A stretch of DNA of 64,000 bases from Anthoceros angustus. Its lineage: Eukaryota; Streptophyta; Anthocerotopsida; Anthocerotales; Anthocerotaceae. The translations under genes were made by a program, and so were the position numbers. Under the pieces are notes generated by a model that ran no database searches, was not told the origin of the DNA, and saw only the letters and a program-made list of their open reading frames with translations. The stretch spans positions 434,001 through 498,000 of the forward strand of contig MU008177.1 of NCBI GenBank assembly GCA_010909165.1, read 5' to 3'. Positions 41,801-52,690 of the stretch are shown one piece after another. Position 1 is the stretch's first letter; the number at the start of each line of letters is the position of its first letter.

Positions 41801-44328
41801 CAGCTGACTTTGCCAACGCTGACTGCCGTTATGTTGCAACCGACAAACCTTGCCTATGTCACCACGTTCTCGTTCGCCTCGTTGCGGTACCTTTGGACGA
41901 TGAATCCTTCAACGATTACAATATCTCGTTTGCGATATCCATAGCACCATACCCGTGCCACCACGCAATCGAACAAAAGATTTGTACAGGTACATACATA
42001 CCTGTGTTTTATTATTACAAAAACTACCTACATGATCACCGTTCTACAGCAAGGCCTGAGCCCTACGTGCTAACTTGGTTTCGGTCCTAAGCATGGCAAG
42101 ACTCTATTAAGTGATAGTGATATAGCTAGCGAACTACTCGCTCAGAGTGAGAAGGACAAGTGGCAAACAAAGCAACTTTCAATTTAAGAAAAATAGAGAC
42201 TTTATAAATTTATAGAGATGGAAAGTCTCATCCACTCTGCGGCTACGGGAGGTGTGGGACGATATCAAAGAACACAGATTTGTCGGGCAAGGGGCGAGAA
42301 GGATGGCACCCTGGTAGTCATCTACGCACAGATGGCACCCCATCCTGGTAGTCATCCGCACACAGGCTGCTTAACTATGGAGTTCTTGTATGTGCATCCC
42401 ACTCTTGGGGATGCCTATCTATATATCAAGACTGAGAACAAAAAGATATGGCCGCAGCTTTGTTGAAATTAAAAGTCTCAATAACCACCTGGGTTTCTTT
42501 GACATTGTTAGGGACAACCTTTCTTGATAGAGGTTAGATTTGGATGAAATTCTTGAGTTGCATTTGGTGAAATATTTTCTTGGGCTTCCATGCAAAAGTA
42601 CAGAAGGACATATAGGAGGTGGTCCACCCACGAATGCTTGCCTCTTGAATATGACAATGAAGTGGTTTTATAAAGGACTTTGCAAATAGAAGAAAAAGAA
42701 TGGAGTCTCATCGAGCACTATGAGAAGTGGTGTGCAAACCAGACAGCTTCGAGATTGAAGAGATGGAAAATGATCTTGGAAACAACCCTCTATAGGGTCC
42801 CAGGTCATGGAGGACTAGCCTATACGCTTCTCTACCCTAAAGCTACTAATCACTACGAAGATATCGTAGTCGGGATAAGAACGGGCCTCTTTACCACTCA
42901 TGCTGAAGATGTTGCACTCCCTCAATTCAATGTCATCCTGAATATTGCGTTTGCCAACGCCTTTTGCAAGACAGTCAAAGCCCACCACACAGGATAGTTG
43001 CTGGGTCCCCATGATGGTGACTGGGAGATTTTGGAGGAATTGCGGCCCTCAGCTTCTAAAATTCAGGACCTGGAGAGGATGCGGAGGGGTCGGTTTGGGA
43101 GGAGTCGATGGAGGAGGAAGTTTCCAGCCAGCTGGTAAGGCTGGTGGAGGTGTCTGGCGGCGCGACGGGCATTGCACCAATACCCAACCACCTCGAGGTG
43201 GTTGCGACGGCGGCAGGACAGGCCGCCACCGAGAGGGCGGTGCCTTTGCAAGAGCCCCGCGAGAGGGGGCGACGTTCCAGCTTCATCAGCGGCTAGCATC
43301 GCCGAGACACAAATTTATGAAAGCACTTCCAAGGGGGACATCTTGTGTGACCAACTCTCTAGACATTACGCATGTTGCACTAGCTATGACCGTAAAAAGC
43401 AACATGAGTAGGAAAAACACATTTCGCCATCATAAATGTCTAATAGTTTTTCAAGATACTAACAATAATATTAGTCTCGAGAGCAATGACAATGAAAACT
43501 CTAATGTGCCTAGTCACATATATAGACTTGGCTTTCAAGAAATCTCATTCTATCCAATAGTTTCGATCTCGATTAATTTGATTTACAACCTGCTCCATTT
43601 CAACTTTTTGTAGCTTCGTCCATTTGATTTGCACTCCATTCGAATTTAGCTTTGATTGAGTACGTGGGATATGGATTAATAAGCGTTTTGGAATGGGTAT
43701 TTACACATTTACTCTAGCCGCTCTCAGGCGCTGCTAACCGCTCTAGATAGATGGTCTGTAGTAGACCCCTAGCATGATGTGTCTATTCAAAGGTTGGTAA
43801 CGATGAGCTATGATATTGGCTCTTTTAGTTGGCGATGGCACATTAAATATTCCTACGCACATGTGAGACATACGAGTTGAGGCATGAGGCTTAGCATGCA
43901 CTCTCACACACACCGGATGTACGGACTCTTTCTTGTTATCACTTGCCAAAGGACTCCACCGCTTGAAATGTGAGGACTTGCAGATAGCCGATATCGCACA
44001 ACATATTAGTCTAGATCTTGGACCATGGCACAGTAGTAACCCACTACCCGCAAAGGCTGTATGTATGCTCCGTGCAGACCCGCTATCATCGTCCTCCGAC
44101 GTGGCGAGACAAAATGTTGGAGATGTGGTCGCTAGAAGGTTCCTTTGGCGGACGCAGGAAGGTTACCATCGTTGGGATTTTGTACTCTTAAGTAAGCGGG
44201 AATCTTTCGATTTTGCTTTATTAGGGTTTACGGAAGTCTAATAGCTCTAGGGTTTGCAAGTGCACTGCAGGATGGTTGGAAAGGATATTGAATTACCTTG
44301 TCCATGTATATATATACAAGATAAAATA
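41801..44328. other. Gene-poor stretch
   Basis: AT content rises rightward. Frames at 42680-42997 (+), 42945-43290 (+) and 43933-44241 (+) are up to about 105 codons but show no family motif. The part at 43010-43300 (EELRPSASKIQDLERMRRG in one frame) may be retrotransposon debris. A direct repeat of ATGGCACCC(C/T) words lies near 42300-42350. Confidence 0.35.
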
Positions 44329-44346
44329 GAGAGAGAGAGAGAGAGA
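44329..44346. repeat. (GA)n microsatellite
   Basis: Nine GA units. Confidence 0.9.
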
Positions 44347-44458
44347 TACGCAACTTAACGACAAAGGAGCTTGCAAATAGAAGAAGAAGAATTTTATTAA
44401 ATCGACTTTCTAAGTGCGTACAAGATATAGAATATTTAGAAAAGAGATATAGAACTTA

Positions 44459-44575
44459 GCGACAAAGGAAGATGAAAATAGAAGGAGCTTATACATAAGA
44501 TAGAAAAGTTTTACTAGGGACCAAGGAAGATGAAAATAGAAGGAGCTTATATAAATAAGATAGAAAAGTTTTTCC
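44459..44575. repeat. Short tandem duplication
   Basis: About 60 bp containing GGAAGATGAAAATAGAAGG and AAGATAGAAAAGTTTT, present twice in succession with small changes. AAATAGAAGAAG-type words also occur at 44375. Confidence 0.8.
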
Positions 44576-44854
44576 AAAGTCCATTTGCGAGGATGATCAT
44601 CATGGAACTGAAATACCATGCATCCATACGATGCGAGAAGATTAATACAAAGGAGTCGAGAGTTAAGATTTGGTCAACTATGTGCAGGAGAGATTTATAT
44701 ATCATCTGTTTCATTGTGAAATACAACGTTCACGTTGATAGAATATACTCAAATGAGCATTACAAACTATAACTTAGTTGTGAAATAAAATTCTCACATT
44801 AATAAATTATCCAAATGAGTATTACAAACTATGACAACTTAAAATTCTAGTGTT

Positions 44855-45070
44855 CTATATGGTATACAGATATCCCATATCTGTGTACATACCACATACA
44901 CCCTCCTGTATACTTGCTACTCGTGCTATGCACATGTAACCGGCTTCACCCCAACTTGTACCCCATTGGTTACGCAATATCCAGTAGTCAATGTTACTTT
45001 CAGACCCCCATCCAATAACTACCATAGCATGATCCTGGGCCATAGGCCAAGGATATCGCAGGCAGGCTGG
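44855..45070 (-). pseudogene. Orphan C-terminal exon of a papain-like cysteine protease
   Basis: About 70 codons ending at 44855. DHAMVVIGWGSE holds the catalytic His and YWILRNQWGTSWGEAGYM holds the catalytic Asn region of clan CA family C1 (papain/cathepsin) proteases, followed by a CIARVAS..GVCGMY ending. The part with the active-site Cys is absent. The open frame ends to the right at GGCAGGCTGGTG, next to retrotransposon sequence, so the gene was probably cut by rearrangement or insertion. Confidence 0.75.
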
Positions 45071-45739
45071 TGCTTAGATACTTAGCTTTTGTGGACAGGC
45101 TAGGTAGGCATGCAGCTTTGCTGCTGCTGCGCGACATAGACTCTCAAGACCAGTAGGTGCAAGAGTTGCTCGAAAAGGTTGCTTGGCAGCAGGAGAGGGA
45201 GAGGCTTGCCCAGCAGCTAGTGGACTTGGAGCGGAAGAGGTCCCAGGAAGAGGAGCACCACAAGAAGGTGGTGCATAGGATGCTGGTGGTGAGGAAGAGA
45301 CGATTTTGGGCGGATTATGCCCTTCAAGCGAAATTGGCCAGCCAGCTGAGAGAAGCAAGGGAGGAGAATGTGACCCTCCATGTGAAGGTGGGAGAGTTGA
45401 CCACATGAGGCATCTAAGGGTAGGTGTGAAGATGGAGAATGGCCCACAGAGCTTGATGACCTCCAAATGCAATATCATAGCTTGGGGGCCCATCTCCACA
45501 ACCGGATATTGAAGGCCAATAACGAGGTGCTGTGCTTGGCCAAGAGGAGGACTTTGGGTCCTCATGATGATGATCGGGAGATGCTGCTACAGGTGGAGCC
45601 AGAGGCCTCGGACTTTGATGAGGCCACAAGTGACATGGACTCCGAGGAGTCTGGAGAGACGGAGGACGGAGGAGAGACCGCGGCGCCAAGGGGAGAAGAT
45701 GGCGCCGAGAGCAAGGTGGGTGGGCAGCCCACCCTCACA

Positions 45740-45872
45740 GGGGGTCACCCTACCACGGTAGGTGACCACCCTACCACGGTAGTCTGCCAGACTACCATGG
45801 TAGGAAGCCACCCTACGCCGGTAGTCTGCCAGACTATCGTGGTAGGGCAGGGACCTACGGGCGTAGGTCCTG
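45740..45872. repeat. Array of nested short palindromes
   Basis: CTACCACGGTAG, CTACCATGGTAG, TAGTCTGCCAGACTA and CCTACGGGCGTAGG lie one after another. Each arm can pair with its neighbour or with more distant copies. Related words lie at 46233-46292, 46668-46717, 52998-53045, 53402-53490, 54737-54785 and 57984-58025. Confidence 0.9.
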
Positions 45873-45894
45873 GGGAGCAGCCATGAAGGCACGG

Positions 45895-46690
45895 CTGAGA
45901 TGGAAGAACCGGGGTCCCACATGCCCCACAGGGAAGGAAGGCGGTGGAAGCGGCCCACCGGAGGAGAGCGAGGTCCACACGAGGAAGGGAGGGTGAGAAA
46001 TTCCCTCACCCCACGGATAAGGGAGGAATCGGGGCCAGGAGAGGAAACCAACGCGAAGAAGGCCCGAAGGAGTTAGTGACCACATCGGTCAGCAAATGGG
46101 GGAAGATCCTTTGAAGAGCATACTCCATGATAGGTATGAACAAATCAAACAACAGGAAAGGAGCCAAGAGGATCTCAACCCAAGGAGTCGCCACCGATGA
46201 GAAGGAAGGAAGGAAAGGAGATAGGGACCAGCCTACCATGGTAGGAAGCCACCCCACGGTGATGCCGGACTATCGTGGTAGCCGAGGACCTACGGGCGTG
46301 GGTCTGCGAGAGCCATGAGGCTGCTGGGATGGAAGAACCGGGGTCGGCGCCCCACAGGGAAGGAAGCAGGCGGTGGAGAAGCGGCCCAGGAGGAGAGCAA
46401 GGGCAGGGGCAGGTCGAGGAAGGGGAGGGTGAGAAATTCCCTCACCCCACGGATAAAGGAGGAATCGGGGCCGGGGAAACCAACGCCAAGAAGGCCGAAG
46501 GAGTTAGTGACCACATCGGTCAGCAAATGGGGGAAGATCCTTTGAAGAGCATACTCCATGATAGGTATGAACAAATCAAACAACAGGAAAGGAGCCAAGA
46601 GGATCTCAACCCAAGGAGTCGCCACCGATGAGAAGGAAGGAAGGAAAGGAGATAGGGACCAGCCTACCATGGTAGGTAGTCAGCCTACCC
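45895..46690. repeat. Tandem duplication inside the gag-like element
   Basis: Two units of about 430 bp, each with GGAAGAACCGGGGTC at its start and CACCGATGAGAAGGAAGGAA near its end. The palindrome words at the unit ends may have helped the duplication. Confidence 0.8.
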
Positions 46691-47017
46691 CGGTAGTCTG
46701 CCAGACTACCGCGGGAGGGTGCTTATAGAAGGAGCGCGGCCAAGCGGTGGAGGTTGGAATGAGGGACACCTGAGCGCGTGGAAGGGGCGCGATTGCCTGC
46801 ATGACAAGAGGAATCATGGCGCCGCCCCGCGGGGCAGGAGGAAGGGGCAGAATGGTACTTGCCCCACAAGCTAGGAAGAGGACAGGAACTGGGGAAGGGA
46901 CAGGAGCAAAAGGAGGGCGAGGGAGCCAATCCATAGGAGACGCGTCACCACCCCAGCAAGATGAGGACTAGGAATGGTCAAGGGCCATAAATGAGCTTCG
47001 GAAAATGGGAAGGATAG

Positions 47018-47855
47018 GTGATGTAGACTGACATTCTTCAAGAGTGATCTTAGTTGAAGTTGCTAGAATAGAATTTACCTAGGATCAAACAGTAGACTTA
47101 GATGCCAGGACTTAAATGCTGGCGGTAGGAAATAATAAAATATTGGGAAAGATGGCCTGTAGCAGGGTCACCCAAGGGAGGTTGTATGTGGAAGGCCCCC
47201 TATAAGAGGAGGAGGATTTCACAAAGTAAAGTATCACGTCTTGCGCTTCCATACTAGCGAGTCCTTTGCCCTTGTAAAGGAATTTCGTGCCGGCTGTGAG
47301 CCAACGCAGCGTCTGGTAGAGAGGAAGTTCGGTGGTCGGAATGCTTGGTGGAGGGCTTGCTCCCTGCAAGCGCCTCAACGAGTTGCTCCCCTTGTGAATG
47401 GTTGCTGTGAAATTGCTTTGCTTTGGGTGTGTGGCAATGCCCGGGGAACTCTCGGCTTGAGGGTAGACTACGGGGAAAGACTCTGGAGGTTCTCATGCAG
47501 TGTCAAACTCATAGCAACCGGCCCAAGGAAGAACTTCTGGTGTGTAGGCGGACCCAGGCGGTTTGCCATGAGGCGAGGCCGATGGCCAGGCTGAGGTTAG
47601 AATAGGAGGAAAGGAGGAGATGAGTAGAGGATTAGAGTGTAGGTGTTGGTGAGGCCACGGTGAGCCTAAGGGGCCAGATCCAGATCCCACCCCAAGTAAG
47701 GGCGCTCACAGGTGGAAGATTGGTCTTAGTAGTAGGGACGAGATTGCGGTGTGGGTCAGGGGGTCCCTGGGCGCCCGTGATAGACTCCTTCTTGCTCCAC
47801 TTACGCTTACAATAAATTTGAGGTGAGGCGCTCCAAAATTGTAGCACGTAGGGCT
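47018..47855 (+). mobile_element. LTR-like segment, plus copy
   Basis: Matches the reverse complement of about 51830-52690 over most of its length (for example GGGAGGTTGTATGTGGAAGG and GGATTTCACAAAGTAAAGTA at 47176-47231). It follows directly on the gag-like region. The exact TG...CA ends cannot be fixed. Confidence 0.6.
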
Positions 47856-47909
47856 GTTTGGGACCAGACTCTACAGCACCACATCCAACATGCGCTGTAA
47901 GTAAGTTGC

Positions 47910-49689
47910 ATGGACGCAGCAGATAGTGATCACGAAGACAAAGACACTATAGAGGACGAATTCATTTTTGAGGAAACACGAAAGCTTAAAATGGGTGATA
48001 CAACATCATCCTCTGGCATCATTGGTGATTCCTTCAAGGAGAAGGATAGGTTCAATGGCACTGTCTACGACATTTGGGTAATCCGGATGGAAGGTATCCT
48101 CGAAGTAAGGAACCGGCTGAAATATGCAACCGGAAAGATAGAGTATCCTAAAGAGGGTATATCTGGCGAAGAATGGTTAGCTAAAGACAGCGCAGACAAA
48201 TACCTCATACGCAGTGGCTAACATCCGACATGTTGAGGCAGACTGGTGGGGCAAAGACTTCGGCCGAGATTTGGACCCGTCTCTCAGATCTCTATGCATG
48301 ATCCAATGTAGTCAGTACAATGACAGCAATGCGTCACTTCCAGAATTACAGAATGAAGGATGGGGATTCCGTGGAGAAGCACATTAGTACCTTGAGGACC
48401 CTCACTTCGAAGCTGGAAGGTGCCTCAAAAATCACCATGAAAGATGAAGAACTGGTCATGCGACTTCTCCTCTCACTTCCTGAATCTTGGTCACATTTCG
48501 TGACATCACACACTGCTGCACAAGCCCAGGCTACACTGTTAGCCAAGAAACAGGGTGTGGAAATGCCAGATATGTCATTTGCAGAGCTTGTTAGCTCCAT
48601 CTTCAAGAGGAAGCTAGCAGGAGCAGCCACAGACGTATAGGAAAGCAACAGGCCCTGTACACCTCAAACCAAAGACGGGGAGGTAGAAGATCCTTCTCTC
48701 GAGGTGGTGGCAGCTCATCCAGAGTAGGTAGCTCACAAGGAGCAACCTCATCTACAAGGAAAACCAAAACGTAAGGTACATGCAATTGGTACAAAATACC
48801 TAGTCATTGGGAACATGATTGTCGAAAAAAGCAGGCAAGAGTTCCTCGCAAGGAGGGATCATCTAGCACCGAGACACACGTGGTGGTCAAGAAGCAAAAT
48901 ACTCCATCAGCCCTAACGGTTGGGACAAGGGAGTTTGCTAGTCCACTGTTGCTCCCAACTTGTCTGTCGTCCAAAGCCAAGTTGAAACCATCAGCAGAAT
49001 GGTATTTAGATACTGGTGCAACAGCGCACATTTGCTTTGACAGAAATTCATTTAACACATACAGGTCCGTAGTTGATCAGTATGTTTACCTTGGAGACGA
49101 TAGGTCATTGGTATCCCCTGGTCGTGGTACAGTTGACTTGTTAGTTCCCTCTGGAGTCACACTAACATTGCAGGATGTTTATTACGTGCCTGACATGACC
49201 AGAAACTTGATTTCAGTTAGAAGACTAAATGCTGACAACAACAGTCACGTTGTATTCACCAGGACAGAATGCCAAATCATAGATGCATTTGACCATAGAA
49301 AGGTACTTGCATATGGGTCTTCGGACCATGATCTGTTCCGTCTCCTCGTGCACAGTGGAGTAGCAGAGTCCCACCTGACACAGGATGTCTCCCTGGCATC
49401 TGCACAACATATAGCAAAATCAAAGTTGTGGCATGCCCGTTTGGGTCACCCTCATATGGCAAAACTGTAGAAGTTGGCTTTGAGTGACTTTTACCAGGAT
49501 GGACCTATTGGCCCCTTGACTGCCATCCCACTATGTGAAGCTTGCGTGCTATCCAAGAGGCACCAAGCTGCTTTCAAAAATAAGGCTCCTCATCGTGCTG
49601 CTGATCTCCTTGAGCTGGTGCACACCGACCTTTGTGGCCCATTGTCACTGAACTCCATTGGTGGTGGCAGATATTTTCTGATAAAATAG
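47910..49689 (+). mobile_element. Ty1/copia element 1: gag, protease, start of integrase
   Basis: Gag starts MDAADSDHEDKDTIEDE, with FKEKDRFNGTVYDIWVIRME typical of copia gag (47910-48220). The next part (48235-48310) is in another frame with a TGA. MRHFQNYRMKDGDSVEKHI to LLSLPESWSHF follows at 48320-48640. A zinc-knuckle remnant is at 48781-48822, with the second Cys replaced by Tyr (CNWY..H....C). The protease motif WYLDTGATAHI is at 49003. The GAG pre-integrase domain with LWHARLGHPHMAKL is at about 49425-49468, with a stop straight after. CEACVLSKRH and HTDLCGPL, the start of the integrase core with its first catalytic Asp, end at 49689. The rest of pol is missing because element 2 sequence begins there. 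Confidence 0.88.
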
Positions 49690-49901
49690 CTTACTATTAG
49701 GGCACTCTTCACTAGGGCACCTAGGACTTAATAATTAATTTAGTCCTTAGGGCTCTAGGTAGTTTCTTTAGTAGTTATTTAATTGGTTAGTTGTTACAAC
49801 CACTTATTGGTTACAACTACCTTGCCTACATAAAGGCATGTACTTTCTATTATGAATGTAATGCAACACATATTGCTTGAGCTTGTGTATGATTCTCATC
49901 A
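49690..49901 (+). mobile_element. 5' LTR end of copia element 2
   Basis: AT-rich, with TTGGTTACAACTACCTTGCC and a likely transcript-end region (CTATTATGAATGTAATGC). It directly precedes a primer-binding site. The left boundary is set by loss of element 1 homology. Confidence 0.6.
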
Positions 49902-49912
49902 TGGTATCAGAG
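49902..49912 (+). promoter_or_regulatory. Primer-binding site for initiator Met tRNA
   Basis: TGGTATCAGAG matches the 3' end complement of plant initiator methionine tRNA, the usual primer of copia elements. It marks the start of the element 2 internal region. Confidence 0.85.
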
Positions 49913-50691
49913 TACACTTGCTCTTTGTTTGCTTGTGCATCCTCATGCATCTAAGTAGCTTATCTAGGAGACACTTTCTAATCTAGCATTTGCCTAGATG
50001 GATTGTGTTTATCCTAGAATCGCTATCTTTGCATGCATTCTTTTTATGCTAACATTTCTCTTCTAACAATGCTTTTATGCACTAATTCTTTGTCCTTCCT
50101 CCATGGATTTGTGTCCCCTTAGAAGGAGAAGGCATAGAGTTAAGAAGAGAAGTAGTCCTGCAAGACAACAAGAACAAATTAGGAGCCCAACACATAGAAG
50201 CAATAGAAGACAACAAGCTATAGAGGGAGAGATAGAAGAAACCTCCTCTTGTATAGCGAACTTCATTGCATCTATTTTAATTTCTAAACCGATCAAGGGA
50301 AGTTTATCAAGCTAGCTAGACGTGATTTGCTAGAAGTTTTTAGTCCAATTCACGCCAAGGCATTAGAATTAGCTCTCCAACATATCCCAAATTTGAATCT
50401 TTGGTATTAGTACTCCTTTATCTTCTAGTCTGCAAGACAAAATAGCATAGAAACTCTTAGATTTCAAGAAATTGATAGTCAATTAGCAACTCTTAGAATC
50501 CAATCCTTTGATCTTAAGGAGAATTATCTGAATTAAGGACAAAATTGTCTATTCTCTCTAAGGTTGATAATGCGCAGAGATTTGAGAGCATGCTATCATC
50601 ATCCGAATCGATTATGATGCAAGAGAAGAGTTTCGTGCAATAGAGAAGATGAGAGGTCAGATCCGAGGCCTAGTCCTCTAAATCACCTACA
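49913..50691 (+). mobile_element. Untranslated leader of copia element 2
   Basis: AT-rich leader between the primer site and the gag ATG. A 70-codon basic frame at 50103-50315 (MDLCPLRRRRHRVKKRSSPA) is present, but I cannot link it to a family. Confidence 0.5.
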
Positions 50692-51590
50692 ATGGCTGGA
50701 GTGATCAATGATGAAGAACAAGCTCCTAATTCCCCATTGGGTAATGATAATGCTAACACTTCATTGCATTATCATTATGGTAACGATTTCAAGAAAGATA
50801 GATTCAATGGAAGGATTATGACATCTGGGCATTGAGAATGCGAGGAGCTTTGCGGCAAAGAGACCTTTGGGGCATCGTCGATGGATCAATTCCAAGGCCA
50901 CACGCCCGATTTGAGCGTGAACTTCAACCTTCCGGACGCCAGGACAGAAGGCACAAGATTTATTGGTCGGTGGACTTTCTCAACATATGGTGAGACATGT
51001 CGCGCAAAGACCTCCAAGGATATGTGGACTCACCTTGCTCAATTATATTCATCTCGAGATGTAATGAGTATTGTTGCGACTTCACGTAACTTCCGCAACC
51101 TCTCAATGAAGGAGTCGACACCATCGAACATCATGTTAATGCTTTTCGATTAGCACGATCTCATTTGGAATCTTCAATCATGCATCTATCTCGTAGATGG
51201 AGGCTTACGTCATTCTCTTATCTTCATTGCCACCTTCTTATAGGGCCTTCATCACAACTCAAAATGCGATGATTGTCGGAAAAGCTGCGGATGAAGATCA
51301 AATGAAGAGCCAGACATCAGTGTCTCTGAACTTATTGGAGCATTGTTACAGGAGGAGGCAAGTAGACGTCACCACCACTCCGAACCAACAAGCGGCGGTG
51401 ATGTATTCACAAAGGGGTAGAGGAAGAGGACGAGGCGAGGCCGAGGTTCTCCAAACGACCCCATATCCTGCACATACTTTCCAAGTTGGAGGCATCTTCT
51501 TCAACACCGCAAGAGGTAACAAGAGGCGGGATTATATGTACTGGTGTAATCCCAAATCACATGGAAAAGGTGTGGTAGGGAGAATCAGGG
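50692..51590 (+). mobile_element. Copia element 2 gag (frameshifted)
   Basis: Starts MAGVINDEEQAPNSPLGNDN with KKDRFNG. It changes frame near 50815 (YDIWALRMRGALRQRDLWGI) and again near 50940 and 51115. SLPPSYRAFITTQ at 51215-51260 is the classic copia gag end of the helical domain. RGRGRGRG and a truncated zinc knuckle (YWCNPKSHGKG) follow. No pol: at about 51595 it meets LTR-like sequence of the other element. Confidence 0.85.
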
Positions 51591-51599
51591 GCACTCCCA

Positions 51600-52690
51600 G
51601 GTCCTCCCACTATAAGCGGCCACACTTATCCCACTCGGGGCGCTCTTTTACTTGCAGTTGGGATTCGTCCCATGAGACTTGTGTGAAAGTTCGAGGCCTT
51701 GTGGTCACCAATCGCTACCTTCCCAACTCTCGGCCTTCTCAAGCAAGGCGCCCTACTCTCCCTCTCACGCTGCACCACTTGCCTTGAAAAATCGCCAACC
51801 TCGACCCTGGCGACACAAAACAATTGCGGGTCACGCCTCGGTGACAAGGAGCCTACGGGCGCCGGGGACCCCTGGTTCACGCGATTCGTCCCTACTTCTA
51901 AGACCAAACTTGACCTACAGCGACACAACACAATTGCGGGTCACCTCGGTGACAAGGAGCCTACCACGGGCGCCGGGGACCCCCTGGTTCACATGATTTC
52001 GTCCCTACTTCTAAGACCAAACTTCTCCACTCGGGGCGCTCTTTTACTTGCAGTTGGGATTCGTCCCTTAGGCTCTGCACATGGCCTTCCACTAACACCT
52101 ACACCTCTAATCCTCTACTCATCTTCTCATCTCCTCATCCTCTTCCTCCTAGTCTAACCTCGATTCGGGCTTCTTGGTTTCGACTCGCCCTTGGCTGTGC
52201 AGGGTCCGCCTCCACCCGGCAAGTTCTTCCTTGGGCGGTTGCTATGAGTTTGACACGGTGGCGAGAACCTCGAGTCTTTCACATGGTCTACCCTCAAGCC
52301 GAGAGTTCTCAGGCATTTGCCACACACCCAAAGCAAAGCAATTTCACAACCATTCACAAGGGAGCAACTCGTTTAGGCACTTGCGTGAGCAAGTCCTCCA
52401 CCAACACTCAGACCACATGACTTCCTCTCTACCGGACTGTGTTGGCTCCACGGTAAAAATTCCTCTGTAATGGCAAAGGACTCGATGGCGTGGGCGCAAG
52501 ACATGATACTTTACTTTGTGAAATCCTCCTCCTCTTATAGGAGGCCTTCCACATACAACCTCCCTTGGGTGACCCTCTGCAGGTCACCTTTTCCAATTTT
52601 CTATTATTTCCTACACTTGACATTTAATGTCGGCACCTAAATCTATTATATCCTTGGTAAATTCTATTCTAGTAACTTCACCTAAGACCA
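51600..52690 (-). mobile_element. LTR-like segment, minus copy
   Basis: Inverted match of 47018-47855 with extra sequence at the left. A 102-bp direct repeat (ACAATTGCGGGTCAC to GGCGCCGGGGACC) is present at about 51818-51885 and 51918-51985, and CCACTCGGGGCGCTCTTTTAC is at 51630 and 52027. Confidence 0.6.

Larger units (their letters stand above)
45150..47000 (+). mobile_element. Gag-like region of a pol-less LTR element, plus copy (5' truncated)
   Basis: Pieces in order: 45157-45408, a charged coiled coil (ERERLAQQLVDLERKRSQEE); 45440-45545, DDLQMQYHSLGAHLHNRI; 45590-45720, acidic (SDFDEATSDMDSEESGETED); 45740-45885, palindrome-encoded Thr/Val repeats; then Gly/Arg/Lys-rich sequence. The same order occurs on the minus strand from about 54000 down to 52700. 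No protease, reverse transcriptase or integrase motif lies between this region and the LTR-like sequence at 47018. That fits a non-autonomous gag-only LTR retrotransposon. Frames are interrupted (for example the stop at 45406), and 45895-46320 is duplicated at 46325-46690. Confidence 0.6.

Noticed and set aside
42680-42997. A 105-codon plus-strand frame as a gene
   Set aside because: No motif, no splice context and AT-rich surroundings; kept only as an unassigned frame.
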